Notes: a model not told the origin generated them from the sequence alone. A DNA stretch of 64,000 nucleotides from Candidatus Ozemobacteraceae bacterium (GCA_035373905.1 DAOSOK010000011.1:61554-125553), one strand, 5' to 3'. Numbered from the stretch's first letter, positions 36,160 to 44,583 are shown. Made by a program: numbers and translations.

Positions 36160-38205
36160 ATGATTCTGCGAAAGAGATTCGATTCGGGGCCCGCCCGCAT
36201 CGGGATAATTCCGAAGAGATCCACGCTCAGAGCCCTTCTCACCGGCGGATTTGGAATCCTGCTGGTGCTCTGCGCCGTCGCGGCGTTCGCGCGTGCCGGC
36301 GGCGGCGAAGGCTTTGGAAGCGGAGGTTCCGGCGGCGGCGGACGGTACGGTGGCGGTGGCGATGCCGACCTGATCTTCTTTCTGGTCGAACTCCTCCTGC
36401 GGCTGACGATCGAATACCCCGCCGTCGGCATTCCGCTGGCCCTGACGATCATCGCCGTCGTCGTGTATTCCGCCAGGGAAGGCGGCGAACGGTACGTCGA
36501 CTACACGATCCGCCGCGGCGTCGTCGCCCAGGACCAGGTGCGCCGGAACAGGGCCGAATCTGCCCTGAAAAAGCGCGATCCCGCCTGGAATTCCGTTGCG
36601 ATGCTCTCCAGGGCGAAAACGGCGTTCGCGCTGATCCAGGAGGCGTGGTCGGATCAAAAGCTCGAAAAGGCGCAGGCTTTTCTATCCGATGCGATATATG
36701 AAAAGTTCCGTCTCCAGATCTCCGAACTTCAGGAACGGGGGATCCGCGACCGGATCGAGAGCGTCACCCTTCATGACGCCCGCATCGCCCAGCTCGAATC
36801 CGACGAGACATTCGACACGCTTCATCTCTATTTCAGAGCCCACGCGACAAACTTCAAGGTCGACGCAAAGTCCGGGAAGCGCCTTTCCGACGACTCGGGC
36901 GAGTTCGAGGAATACTGGTCGTTCCTGCGCAGGCCGGGGGCGAAATCCCTTGCCAAGGGCCTGATCGAAGGCTACTGCCCGAACTGCAGCGCTCCGGTCA
37001 GCATGAACCGGGCCGCGAAGTGCGAGGTCTGCAACTCCTTCCTCCGGTCCGGCGAATACGACTGGGTGCTTTCCGAGATCACGCAGGCCTCCGCCTGGTC
37101 CGTCCGGGAGGCGGCTGCCGTGCCGGGCCTCGACGCCATGCGCCGACTCGACGCCGGATTCAGCGTTCAGCAGATGGAAGACCTGGCCTCGCTCGCCTTC
37201 TACCGCCATGAAGCGGCGGTTCGCCTCGGCACGCCCGAGACGATCGCGAAGCTGGCTCTCGATTCGTTCGTGGAGGAGTTTCCGGCGAAAATCCGGAAAG
37301 AGCCTGACGGAACGCGCCTGTATTACACCTCCTGCGCCGTCGGAAGCGTCGATACGAAGCTCATCGAGCCGGGCGAGCCGCTGGACCGCGTCTGGATCGA
37401 AATCGCCTGGAGCGGCCGGACGACCCGCCGGATGCCGGACGGCCGGGAAGTCATCGGCGGAATCTCGCCGCCGCGCCGCCATTTTTACGTGTTCGTCCGA
37501 AAGCACGGCGTCGAAACGGACGTCAGGCTCTCCCTCAGCAGCGCCCACTGCCCGAACTGCGGGGCTCCCGAACAGAACGTCACCGACCATACCTGCCCCT
37601 ATTGTCAGACCGTCCGCAACGACGGTTCGAAAGGCTGGGTCCTCGAATCCGTTCTTCCGGTGAATCCGGACACGTTCCGCCTCATGAAGGGAAAACGGAC
37701 GAATCAGGCTGCCCGGACTCCCGGCGCTCCCGAGGTGCCGGGGGAAATTCCGCCTCTCCCGGTGCCGGCCGTCGAAGACATGGCCGACGAAGAGCCGGGC
37801 GCGGCGGAAATCGGCCTTGCGTGCATGATTCATGTCATGATGGCCGACGACGTCATCGACGACCGCGAGGAGAAGTTCCTTCGGGAGTTCGCGGCACGAT
37901 GCAAGGTCAGGAAAATCGTGGTCGATTCGATGATCCAGCAGGCGCGCATCTTCGGAAAAATGGATGATTCCTCGTTGCCCGTTCCTGCAACGCCCGAGCA
38001 GGGAAAACGTCTGCTCCGGCGGATGGCTGCGATGGCCCTCGCTGACGGGCGACTCTCGAAGGAGGAACGGGCGGCATTGAACGCGTTCGCATCCCGCATC
38101 GGCCTTTCACCAGCCGACGTCGACGCGATCGTCAGCCAGGAGCGGAGCCGCATCTACGCTGAGGCGAAGAAAGCCATCGCCGAAAGCAAGAATATCCCCA
38201 CGTAG
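36160..38205 (+). CDS. Membrane protein with Tim44-like, two zinc-ribbon and TerB domains
   Basis: 681 aa. N-terminal hydrophobic segment (about 22-42), Gly-rich linker (GGGEGFGSGGSGGGG), a second hydrophobic hairpin (about 68-108), then a Tim44-like domain (about 150-255, AFALIQEAWSDQKLEKAQAFLSDAIYEKF), a CPNC...CEVC zinc ribbon, a second helical/strand domain, another CPNCGAPE...CPYC ribbon, and a C-terminal TerB domain (IGLACMIHVMMADDVIDDREEKFLREF, then the second half MALADGRLSKEERAALNAF). Tim44-like plus TerB proteins occur in several bacterial phyla with unknown role, possibly membrane stress or lipid transfer. The ATG at 36160 follows a G-run (CCGGGGGGAAAG). Co-transcription with the beta-lactamase-like gene suggests an envelope function. 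Confidence 0.85.
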   Translation: MILRKRFDSGPARIGIIPKRSTLRALLTGGFGILLVLCAVAAFARAGGGEGFGSGGSGGGGRYGGGGDADLIFFLVELLLRLTIEYPAVGIPLALTIIAVVVYSAREGGERYVDYTIRRGVVAQDQVRRNRAESALKKRDPAWNSVAMLSRAKTAFALIQEAWSDQKLEKAQAFLSDAIYEKFRLQISELQERGIRDRIESVTLHDARIAQLESDETFDTLHLYFRAHATNFKVDAKSGKRLSDDSGEFEEYWSFLRRPGAKSLAKGLIEGYCPNCSAPVSMNRAAKCEVCNSFLRSGEYDWVLSEITQASAWSVREAAAVPGLDAMRRLDAGFSVQQMEDLASLAFYRHEAAVRLGTPETIAKLALDSFVEEFPAKIRKEPDGTRLYYTSCAVGSVDTKLIEPGEPLDRVWIEIAWSGRTTRRMPDGREVIGGISPPRRHFYVFVRKHGVETDVRLSLSSAHCPNCGAPEQNVTDHTCPYCQTVRNDGSKGWVLESVLPVNPDTFRLMKGKRTNQAARTPGAPEVPGEIPPLPVPAVEDMADEEPGAAEIGLACMIHVMMADDVIDDREEKFLREFAARCKVRKIVVDSMIQQARIFGKMDDSSLPVPATPEQGKRLLRRMAAMALADGRLSKEERAALNAFASRIGLSPADVDAIVSQERSRIYAEAKKAIAESKNIPT

Positions 38206-38240
38206 GGGATCGCTTCCGAGAGCGGCAGGCTGGAGAGTCC

Positions 38241-38310
38241 CCGTTCCCCCTGAGCCTGTCGAAGGGCGAGAACCCGTTCGTGCTTCGACAAGCTCAGCAC
38301 GAACGGGTTC
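38241..38310. repeat. REP-like bi-hairpin repeat, copy 2
   Basis: Same two-palindrome unit as 20401-20489 (CTGAGCCTGTCGAAGGGCGAG then TTCGTGCTTCGACAAGCTC...), lying between convergent genes. Confidence 0.85.
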
Positions 38311-38344
38311 TCGTAATATAATTTATATAAGTCTTTATAAAACG

Positions 38345-38372
38345 AACAAGCCCCGCCGGAAAGGCGGGGCTT
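38345..38372 (-). terminator. Rho-independent terminator of the SPFH-protein gene
   Basis: 10-bp stem AAGCCCCGCC (38348-38357) with GGCGGGGCTT (38363-38372), then TTGTTCGTTTT on the minus strand. Confidence 0.85.
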
Positions 38373-38393
38373 GTATCGCGAAAGTATTGAATC

Positions 38394-39560
38394 TTACTGC
38401 ATTTTCTGGCCGCACTCCGGGCAGAACTTCGCGTTCGGGGCGAGGGACGCCTTGCACTGCGGGCAGGCGCGGCTCTGGGGTGCGCCGCACTCGGGGCAGA
38501 ACTTCTGGCCGGCGGTGATCTGCTTCCCGCAGCTGACGCAGGGGGCGGTCGCCGCGGCCGCCGGGGCGTTGGGCTTTCCGCAGCCGGGACAGAACTTCGC
38601 GTTCGGATCCATCGGGGCGTGGCAGGCGGCGCAGGCGATCGTCGCAGGCGCGGTCGGGGCGTTCATCCCCTGGTTCATCATGCCGGCCGCGAGGCCCTGG
38701 CCGAGGCCCATGCCGGCGCCGAGGCCCATGCCCAGGCCCGCTCCGCCGCCCTGGTTGCCCGCCGCCGTGTTCACGGCCTTGAGCTGCTCGACGGTCGCGA
38801 AGTTGCGCATGCTGGTCTGGTCGACGCCGCCCAGGGCGTTGATGGCGTGGGCGTCGGCGATCTTGTCGGAGATCTTGTCGATCCGCTTTTTGGTGTCATC
38901 GTCGAAATCGGTGTTTTCGATCCGGAAGTCGGTCAGCTCGAAACCGAGCGGCGTCAGCACCGGCCCGATCATCTTCTGGAGCTTCTCGGACAGCTCGACG
39001 CGGTTGCGGTCGATCTCGGAGTAACTGAAGCCCGATTCCGCGAACAGATCGGTCAGCGGGGTCAGGAGCCGGTCGACGATGATGTTGCGGATCTCGGCGA
39101 TCGTGTAGACCTCACGGTTGCTGGTCACTTCCGTGAAGAAACCGCGCGGGTTCACGAGGCGGAACGAGAAGTTGCCGAACGCCCGCAGGCCGACGGGGAA
39201 CTTGTACTTCGGGTCGTCGTATTTGATCGGGGCCTTCGTTCCCCACTTCTGGTTCATGAACTCGGTCATGCGGACGAAGTAGATGTTCGCCTTGTGCTCC
39301 GAGGTGAAGCCCTGCATGATCTTGCTGATCGTCGTCCAGAAGGGGATATTCGCGGTATGCAGATCGAACAGGCCCGGATAGTCGTGGATCGCCTGGACCT
39401 GGCCCTGATACACGAAAATCGCCGCCTGGCCCGGATTGATCAGCAGCTTCGACATGTTCTTCAGTTCGTCGTTGCCGCCGTCCCAGCGCCAGATCAGCAC
39501 GTCGGGCGACGGGTCCTTCCACTCGATGACCGACCGGAGCTGATTGCCGAAAAATCCCAT
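38394..39560 (-). CDS. SPFH-domain protein with C-terminal zinc ribbons
   Basis: 388 aa. Starts MGFFGNQLRSVIEW, then an SPFH/band-7-like domain of the YdjI ('virion core protein') type (about 25-260, with LLINPGQAAIFVYQGQV and IPFWTTISKIMQGFTSEHK), a Gly/Met-rich linker (GAGLGMGLGAGMGLGQGLAAG) and three or four rubredoxin-like CxxC pairs (CAAC...CPGC, CVSC...CPEC, CPQC...CPECGQKMQ). In Bacillus and others YdjI-type SPFH proteins are recruited to the membrane with PspA-like stress proteins. Strong GGGAGGA ribosome-binding site 6 bases from the ATG. Convergent with the Tim44/TerB gene, which also carries zinc ribbons. Confidence 0.9.
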   Translation of the reverse strand: MGFFGNQLRSVIEWKDPSPDVLIWRWDGGNDELKNMSKLLINPGQAAIFVYQGQVQAIHDYPGLFDLHTANIPFWTTISKIMQGFTSEHKANIYFVRMTEFMNQKWGTKAPIKYDDPKYKFPVGLRAFGNFSFRLVNPRGFFTEVTSNREVYTIAEIRNIIVDRLLTPLTDLFAESGFSYSEIDRNRVELSEKLQKMIGPVLTPLGFELTDFRIENTDFDDDTKKRIDKISDKIADAHAINALGGVDQTSMRNFATVEQLKAVNTAAGNQGGGAGLGMGLGAGMGLGQGLAAGMMNQGMNAPTAPATIACAACHAPMDPNAKFCPGCGKPNAPAAAATAPCVSCGKQITAGQKFCPECGAPQSRACPQCKASLAPNAKFCPECGQKMQ

Positions 39561-39670
39561 GGTGTTCCTCCCAAATCTGACGTTCGATCGAAATGTCGCT
39601 CCGTAATGATACCGCACCATGCGCTCAACCACAACAACACGCCCTCGGAGACGTGGTATCCTGAGAAATC

Positions 39671-39982
39671 ATGAGTGGTGATGATCAAAGCCAGCCTCCC
39701 GTGGAAATCCCGGTCGACGGGACGCTCGACCTGCACACCTTCCGCCCGTCCGAGGTGAAGGATGTCGTTTCAGATTACATCGACGCCTGCCTCGAACGCG
39801 GCATCCTGCACCTGCGGATCATTCACGGAAAGGGCGTCGGCAACCTCCGTCGCATCGTCCACGCCCTCCTCGAGCGCCACCCCGCCGTCGCCGAGTTCTG
39901 CCTCGCCGACCTCGACGCCGGCTCCTGGGGAGCCACCCTCGTTACGCTTAAAACTGCTCCTGAAGGGAAGCAGAATGGTTGA
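39671..39982 (+). CDS. Small stand-alone Smr-domain protein
   Basis: 103 aa, essentially only a Smr domain: DLHTFRPSEVKDVVSDYI (LDLH motif), LRIIHGKGVGNLR (HGKG motif) and a C-terminal GATLVTLK. Stand-alone Smr proteins are RNA/DNA endonucleases; in MutS2 and SmrB they cleave mRNA at collided ribosomes. No MutS2 core is attached. A TGGTATCCT extended -10 ends 8 bases upstream of the ATG. Not part of an evident operon. Confidence 0.9.
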   Translation: MSGDDQSQPPVEIPVDGTLDLHTFRPSEVKDVVSDYIDACLERGILHLRIIHGKGVGNLRRIVHALLERHPAVAEFCLADLDAGSWGATLVTLKTAPEGKQNG

Positions 39983-39994
39983 AATTTACGAATA

Positions 39995-40251
39995 ACCGCA
40001 GAGGCGCTGAGGCGCAGAGAAATATGAAAACAATTAAGAAAAGATTCTTCCGATTCATGAAGCTCAAATCCTCACATATCTGAAGCTTATGCAGATGACT
40101 GTTGGTCTCATAATCAACTTCAATGTTCCGGCTTTAAAAAAGGGAATCAAAAGAGTTGTGAATAATTTTGTCGAGATTCCAAATCCAATTCTTCTGGAAA
40201 ACGATCATCAGTAGAATACAGAAATTCTCTGCGCCTCAGCGCCTCTGCGGT
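39995..40251. mobile_element. 257-bp MITE-like element with perfect 26-bp terminal inverted repeats
   Basis: The left end 39995-40020 (ACCGCAGAGGCGCTGAGGCG...) and the right end 40226-40251 are perfect reverse complements over 26 bases. The AT-rich interior carries the 3' remnant of a GxxExxY gene. The ends belong to the CACAGAG-type repeat family seen again at 42041-42218 and 48909-48937. No transposase is present; calling it mobile is an inference. Confidence 0.55.
40038..40214 (+). pseudogene. 3' remnant of a GxxExxY-family gene
   Basis: The open frame encodes about 58 residues ending in a stop, reading EKILPIHEAQILTYLKL followed by VGLIINFNVPALKKGIKRVV. This matches the conserved C-terminal half of GxxExxY proteins (nuclease-like fold, function uncertain). 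The N-terminal half with the GxxExxY motif is missing, and there is no start codon or ribosome-binding site. It lies wholly inside the 26-bp inverted repeats. GxxExxY genes are, to my knowledge, often bounded by this kind of CACAGAG repeat. Confidence 0.7.
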
Positions 40252-40260
40252 GAAACAGTG

Positions 40261-40290
40261 TTGAATGAATTCCAGAAGACGGGGTATAAT
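40261..40290 (+). promoter_or_regulatory. Putative sigma-70-type promoter of the metalloprotease lipoprotein gene
   Basis: TTGAAT (40261-40266) and TATAAT (40285-40290) with an 18-base spacer, immediately outside the right inverted repeat and 53 bases before the start of the lipoprotein gene. Confidence 0.6.
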
Positions 40291-40343
40291 GAGATGTTGC
40301 TGAGGCGCGGTAGTCGCCCGGTAGGTAGGAGTTGCCCAGAAGT

Positions 40344-42029
40344 ATGTTGCATGTGAGCGATCGCATTCGGTCGGTATATATTGTTATTGCAATAATATGC
40401 ACTGTTTTTTCTCTCGTAGGATGCGGTGGCGGTGGAGGAGACGGAGATAATCCGGTTGCTCCAACACCGTCATTGCCTGATACGCCGTTGATTTCTCTGA
40501 AAGCGCAAGATTTGGCAACTCCCGGAACTTCTTCTGACAATGCTTTCAACCAAGGTGCTCTTGCTCTTCGCATCCCAACATCGACCAAACGTGAACGATA
40601 TGCCGTGCTGCTCTCCAATGGTGGCATGGCCAGCACGGTTAAGATCAATGGCGGTGGTTCATCCAGGCTGAACTCTGTCAGATCTTCGGTTGCGGCTGTC
40701 GCGCCGATGACGCGACCTGTCTGCGGGACGCCGTTCCTTCGCGAGGCGCGAAAGAACCTTTCGTCCTCAGCAATTCGCGCGAACAGGGTTGCGACCATGA
40801 AGGCGATGACAACCGACGAAAAGCTCAAAGATGTCATTTCTTTCAGTATTTACGCAGGTGGCGTGACGAGTCTGAATAATACATTCTATACAAAACGGAA
40901 CGGTGTACTTCGCCGCATCGGAACGTATTGTAAAATTTTTGTTGATCCCGAACCCGCGCCGAACGGCCTCAGCGCTACCATTGGTACCTATACCATCAAA
41001 GACACTGAACTCGATACAATGGTCAAAAACTTCGACGAGGCAATCTATCCTCTGATGACAGGCCAGTATGGACCGTCCTATGACATGGACGGCGATGGAA
41101 AGGTTGCTATCTTCCTTTCCCCTTTAGTCACCCAGAATGGTTTCGCTGGATTCTTCGATAGTGAAAACTTATCGGAATCTCCGGATAGTAATCAGCGAGA
41201 TATGTTTTGCATGTGGACGCCTTATTGGGATTATAAACGAGAAGAATGGCTTCCTGCAACCTGTGAAACGATTGCACATGAATTTCAACACCTGATTAAC
41301 TTTTCAACGCGCATGAAAATGCAGAAATCTTCCTTAATGAGTAATTATGGTGGATATTCAGAATATAATCGCGATCATGGAAATTACTGGTTTGACAAAA
41401 TAACAGAGGAAGAGACTTGGCTTGACGAGGCCCTCTCGATGGGGGCCGAGATACGATATCGACTTTCCGTCGGCGATCCGGCAACAGAGGGGCGCTTTAG
41501 GAATTACATGTATGAACTGTCGACAAAACCACTGACGTCGTTCTCAAATACCCTCGCTGACTATGGCCGCGTGGGACTTTTTAGCCATTACCTCTTCGAG
41601 AAGGGGACGGCTTCTAGGATCAAGCAGTTGGTCACTTCCGGGCTGCGCGGTAAAGAGAATATCAACGCGGCATTTGCCGACCATGAAATAAAAGAGCTTC
41701 GCACGTTTGATAGTATTTTTAAAAACTGGACGAAAGCAGTATTTGTCGAGATGAATCGTGAAAATATTCACGATCTGAGTGTTATTCCAGCTTGGCAAAG
41801 ATTTTCCGAAGACTTCAAGCTTGTCCGTTCAAATACCACCGCACTTACTTATGGGGCTGGTGCGCAGGAATATCTCCCTGAAGATTCCTTGACGATGTTC
41901 ATTCTCAAGCCTTCCAACGGCTACACCGCCGATTCGGCCACTCTCTATCTCCAGGCAGTCATCGGGACGACCCAACAGACGTCAGCTTCGATCGACTGCA
42001 CCGTCATGCGTCTGAACGACGCTCAATGA
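40344..42029 (+). CDS. Secreted lipoprotein metalloprotease, M30 (hyicolysin)-like
   Basis: 561 aa. Lipoprotein signal with lipobox LVGC (Cys27) followed by GGGGGDGD. The catalytic zinc motif HEFQH (312-316, in TIAHEFQHLINFSTR) and a downstream Glu362 in TWLDEALSMGAE match the M30 pattern of HExxH plus a third Glu ligand. A DxDGDGK Ca-binding-like loop (YDMDGDGKVAIFLSP) is also present. The gene is clearly AT-richer than its neighbours (many AAT, ATT, TTT codons) and is flanked on both sides by CACAGAG-type repeats, signs of horizontal acquisition. Expected substrate is extracellular protein. The start at 40344 is uncertain because AGGAG is 12 bases upstream. Confidence 0.85.
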   Translation: MLHVSDRIRSVYIVIAIICTVFSLVGCGGGGGDGDNPVAPTPSLPDTPLISLKAQDLATPGTSSDNAFNQGALALRIPTSTKRERYAVLLSNGGMASTVKINGGGSSRLNSVRSSVAAVAPMTRPVCGTPFLREARKNLSSSAIRANRVATMKAMTTDEKLKDVISFSIYAGGVTSLNNTFYTKRNGVLRRIGTYCKIFVDPEPAPNGLSATIGTYTIKDTELDTMVKNFDEAIYPLMTGQYGPSYDMDGDGKVAIFLSPLVTQNGFAGFFDSENLSESPDSNQRDMFCMWTPYWDYKREEWLPATCETIAHEFQHLINFSTRMKMQKSSLMSNYGGYSEYNRDHGNYWFDKITEEETWLDEALSMGAEIRYRLSVGDPATEGRFRNYMYELSTKPLTSFSNTLADYGRVGLFSHYLFEKGTASRIKQLVTSGLRGKENINAAFADHEIKELRTFDSIFKNWTKAVFVEMNRENIHDLSVIPAWQRFSEDFKLVRSNTTALTYGAGAQEYLPEDSLTMFILKPSNGYTADSATLYLQAVIGTTQQTSASIDCTVMRLNDAQ

Positions 42030-42040
42030 GCGGAAGACGG

Positions 42041-42218
42041 TTCACCTCAGAGACACAGAGGCACAGAGATATTCATTGCGAAGCCACAAAGGCGCGATGA
42101 TGAATATATTGTATAGTATTTATTCTCGGCGTCTCTGCGCCTCCGCGGTGAAATATTCGAATAAGTCGCATCGCGGTCGCCCGGGTAATTCTCTGTGTCT
42201 CCGTGACTCTGTGGTGCG
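42041..42218. repeat. Cluster of CACAGAG-type repeats
   Basis: Three copies in about 180 bases: 42041-42070 (CCTCAGAGACACAGAGGCAC), 42127-42152 (inverted, TCTCTGCGCCTCCGCGGTG) and 42187-42218 (inverted, CTCTGTGTCTCCGTGACTC). They close the right side of the metalloprotease segment. A TATATT/TATAG-rich patch lies between. No gene is seen in 42030-42230. Confidence 0.8.
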
Positions 42219-42230
42219 TTGTATCCAGAG

Positions 42231-42473
42231 TCAGGTGAAGGGGCGGTTGAAGAGTTCGACGAGGTCGGTCATGAGGGCGATGATGCCCAGGCCGATGATC
42301 AGAAACCACAGCGAGGCCCGCCGACCGGGGTTGTCCGGCGGCGGTGCAGCGTCATCCCCGCGGGGCGCAGGCTCGTCGTGATCGGCGAACAGGTGATCCC
42401 ACTGATCCAGGCCGTAGAGAAAAAAGCCCAGAAACAGCAGAAACAGACAGAAGAAAAACAGCCCGACCCACAT
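42231..42473 (-). CDS. Small two-pass membrane protein
   Basis: 80 aa with two hydrophobic segments (GLFFFCLFLLFLGFFLYGL near the N-terminus and LWFLIIGLGIIALMTDLV near the C-terminus) joined by a Pro/Asp/Ala-rich loop. GC-rich codon use like the core genes, unlike its immediate neighbours. It starts 8 bases after the DUF2442 stop on the same strand. No family recognised; the ribosome-binding site is weak. Confidence 0.55.
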   Translation of the reverse strand: MWVGLFFFCLFLLFLGFFLYGLDQWDHLFADHDEPAPRGDDAAPPPDNPGRRASLWFLIIGLGIIALMTDLVELFNRPFT

Positions 42474-42481
42474 GGAGCTCG

Positions 42482-42778
42482 CTAAGCCACCTTGTCTTTG
42501 ATTGGGGAATTTTCGTGGGAATAATCAGGTATGGAGACATTGAAAACCCACGAATAGAGAACGACTGGATCGACGTCCGCTCCATTTGGCCAGCAGATGG
42601 TCCCAAGATCAGGATCGACTTTTCCTGTTCTGAAAACGTTCAGGTCTTTCAGTGGAGCAAAGATTCCCGAGAAAGCGATATGCTTTGCGAGATCGACCTC
42701 TCCCGATTTCCCATCGTCAAACGTGAGACGCAAACGATAATCGCCAATGAATTCAACGAAAGTAACGTCTTTCAGCAT
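42482..42778 (-). CDS. DUF2442 protein (putative antitoxin-like partner of DUF4160)
   Basis: 98 aa starting MLKDVTFVEFIGDYRLRLTF, with the DUF2442 signature of two short beta-hairpins (FDDGKSGEVDLAKHI) and FRTGKVDPDLGTICWPNGADVDPVVLY. An upstream in-frame ATG at 42841 would overlap most of the DUF4160 end; the ATG at 42778, 4 bases after the DUF4160 stop, is the natural start. DUF4160-DUF2442 pairs are widespread and have been predicted to be toxin-antitoxin modules; no experimental function is known to me. Confidence 0.85.
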   Translation of the reverse strand: MLKDVTFVEFIGDYRLRLTFDDGKSGEVDLAKHIAFSGIFAPLKDLNVFRTGKVDPDLGTICWPNGADVDPVVLYSWVFNVSIPDYSHENSPIKDKVA

Positions 42779-42782
42779 TTGC

Positions 42783-43043
42783 TTACTCCAGCGGAGAAAT
42801 TCTCGGAAGCGGCCGATTTTCCTGGGCGAGATTCCATGCATTCCGAAGTTCGGAGTGATGTGCCAGACCCCATTCCATTACCATCCCAAACACTCGTGGT
42901 GCCAGAGAGCCTTCGAGCAGTCTCATCGTTCTGATTTCAATCAGAGCTTTTTGGTCTCCGTATCGAACGTGAAAATGAGGTGGGGAATGATCACTGTAAT
43001 TCATCGTGATGATGATTCCAAAAAATCTGCTTATCTCAGGCAT
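42783..43043 (-). CDS. DUF4160 protein
   Basis: 86 aa. Begins MPEISRFFGIIITMNYSDHS and continues PPHFHVRYGDQKALIEI, the strongly conserved DUF4160 core with its PPHFHxRYG motif; the C-terminal RNAWNLAQENRPLPRI is also typical. I set the start at 43043, since family members begin MPxISxFxGIxI. Transcribed together with DUF2442 (4-base gap). AT-rich compared with flanking core genes. Candidate toxin half of the pair by family association only. Confidence 0.88.
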   Translation of the reverse strand: MPEISRFFGIIITMNYSDHSPPHFHVRYGDQKALIEIRTMRLLEGSLAPRVFGMVMEWGLAHHSELRNAWNLAQENRPLPRISPLE

Positions 43044-43157
43044 GAGAATTCCAGAATGTGCATGAGTTTCGACCATATCTATTTTAGGCCGCGGAGCAAA
43101 GATGTGCAATCTTCTATCAAGATACTATTTTTGAGAGAATCGCCGGTAGATGCGAAC

Positions 43158-44531
43158 TCAGCCGGCGTGGTCGGTGGGGCCGAGGAGCTGGGAGACGGTC
43201 ACGAAACGGTAGCCGCACTTCTTCAGGGCGGGGATCAGCACCGGCAGCACGCGCAGGGCGCCGGGGTGGATGTCGTGGAACAGCACGATGCATTCGGGCG
43301 AAAACGAGCGAACCACGCGGGCCAGCATCCGATCGCTGCTGCCGCCGGCCCAGTCGCGGCTGTCGGCGTCCCACAGCACTTCGCGCCATCCCTGGCCTTC
43401 GATCATGCCGCGGACGCGGCCATTCGTATGGCCGTACGGCGGCCGCACGAGGCGCGGCGATCTGCCGGTCAGTGCGGCGATCATCTCCGATGTGCGGCGA
43501 AGATCGCCGATTCCGGCGGCGGAACTCATGTTGACGAGAGACTTGTGGCTCCAGGTATGGTTTGCCACTTCATGTCCCTCTTCCGCCATCCGCGTAACCA
43601 GATCGGGATAGGCTTCCGCCCTGGAACCGAGCACGAAGAACGTGGCCCGCACGCCCTGCGCCCTGAAGTAATCGAGCAGTTGCCGGGTGTAGGCGGCATG
43701 CGGTCCGTCGTCGAACGTCAACGCGACGAGCTTCGAACCACCCCCACCGGAAATGCGACTGATCGCGGCGGCGCAGGAGTCGATCGTGTATGGCTCGGCA
43801 GGCTCGATCCGGGCCGGCGGGGAAGGATGCCTCGCGACGGCCGTTCCCTGCGAACCTGGCAGCTCCGGCGGTCCGTGCGGCGGAATCGGAGCGTCGCGCA
43901 TGCCGGACCCGAACGAGTCGGCGATGCCGAGATTGCCGTCCATCACCGGAGGCTTGATCTCCGTGGCGGCCGGTGGAACGCCGGGCAGTCGTCCGTAGGC
44001 GTCCGGAGATGGCGGCCGGAGACCCAGTTCCTGGAGTTGCCTGGCGGCCGGCTCGAATCCGGGATTCAACCGTAGGGCCGCGAAAAACGACGCGGCGGCT
44101 TCGCGCCGTTTCCCGGTTTCCTTGTAGAGGAGCCCAAGGTTGTAATGGAGCCAGAACGAAGATTCGACGCGCAGGCCCGCCTCGAACACCCTGAGCGCGT
44201 CGGTAAACCTCTTCTGGGTTTTCAGGGCGGATCCGAGGTTGTTATAGAGGTGAACATATTTCGCGTCGATGGAAAGACCGCGTTGCCAGAGGAGTATCGC
44301 GTCTTCCAGGCGGCCCGCCCGGGCGTAGATGATGCCCATCGAGTTCAGGACGCCGACGTCGCGGGGATTCTGCTCGAGTTGCTGCCGAAGCAGCTCGAAA
44401 TCCTTCATCAGGTCGGGGGGCGTCGACGGATCGCTTCGGGCCTCCTGCCCGGCGATCTGGCCTTCCGCCGGCCGCGCCGGGACCGCGATGGCGAGAACCA
44501 ACGCGCAAAGCAGAAGATGCCAAGGACGCAT
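43158..44531 (-). CDS. Secreted TPR-polysaccharide deacetylase (NodB fold)
   Basis: 457 aa. Signal peptide (MRPWHLLLCALVLAIAVPARPAEG), three to four TPR repeats (about 40-165: GVLNSMGIIYARAGRLEDAI, YNNLGSALKTQKRFTDAL, YNLGLLYKETGKRREAAAS), a Pro-rich linker, then a carbohydrate esterase family 4 domain with all five motifs: TFDDGPH, HTWSH, RPPYGHTN, WDADSRDW and LFHDIHPGA. It should remove acetyl groups from an extracytoplasmic GlcNAc polymer (peptidoglycan, chitin-like or exopolysaccharide). The ATG at 44531 has GGAGG 9 bases upstream; 44555 is an alternative. Last gene of the kinase-regulator operon. Confidence 0.9.
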   Translation of the reverse strand: MRPWHLLLCALVLAIAVPARPAEGQIAGQEARSDPSTPPDLMKDFELLRQQLEQNPRDVGVLNSMGIIYARAGRLEDAILLWQRGLSIDAKYVHLYNNLGSALKTQKRFTDALRVFEAGLRVESSFWLHYNLGLLYKETGKRREAAASFFAALRLNPGFEPAARQLQELGLRPPSPDAYGRLPGVPPAATEIKPPVMDGNLGIADSFGSGMRDAPIPPHGPPELPGSQGTAVARHPSPPARIEPAEPYTIDSCAAAISRISGGGGSKLVALTFDDGPHAAYTRQLLDYFRAQGVRATFFVLGSRAEAYPDLVTRMAEEGHEVANHTWSHKSLVNMSSAAGIGDLRRTSEMIAALTGRSPRLVRPPYGHTNGRVRGMIEGQGWREVLWDADSRDWAGGSSDRMLARVVRSFSPECIVLFHDIHPGALRVLPVLIPALKKCGYRFVTVSQLLGPTDHAG

Positions 44532-44583
44532 GCGGTCCAACCTCCGTTTCGCCATCCCCCATCGGCACAAGTCGGAAAATCGT

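Noticed and set aside
42747..44075. A long plus-strand open frame across the DUF4160 gene and the deacetylase
   Set aside because: The opposite strand carries clear DUF4160 and NodB motifs; the plus frame is compositionally biased (Arg/Gly/Val) and spans two unrelated genes.
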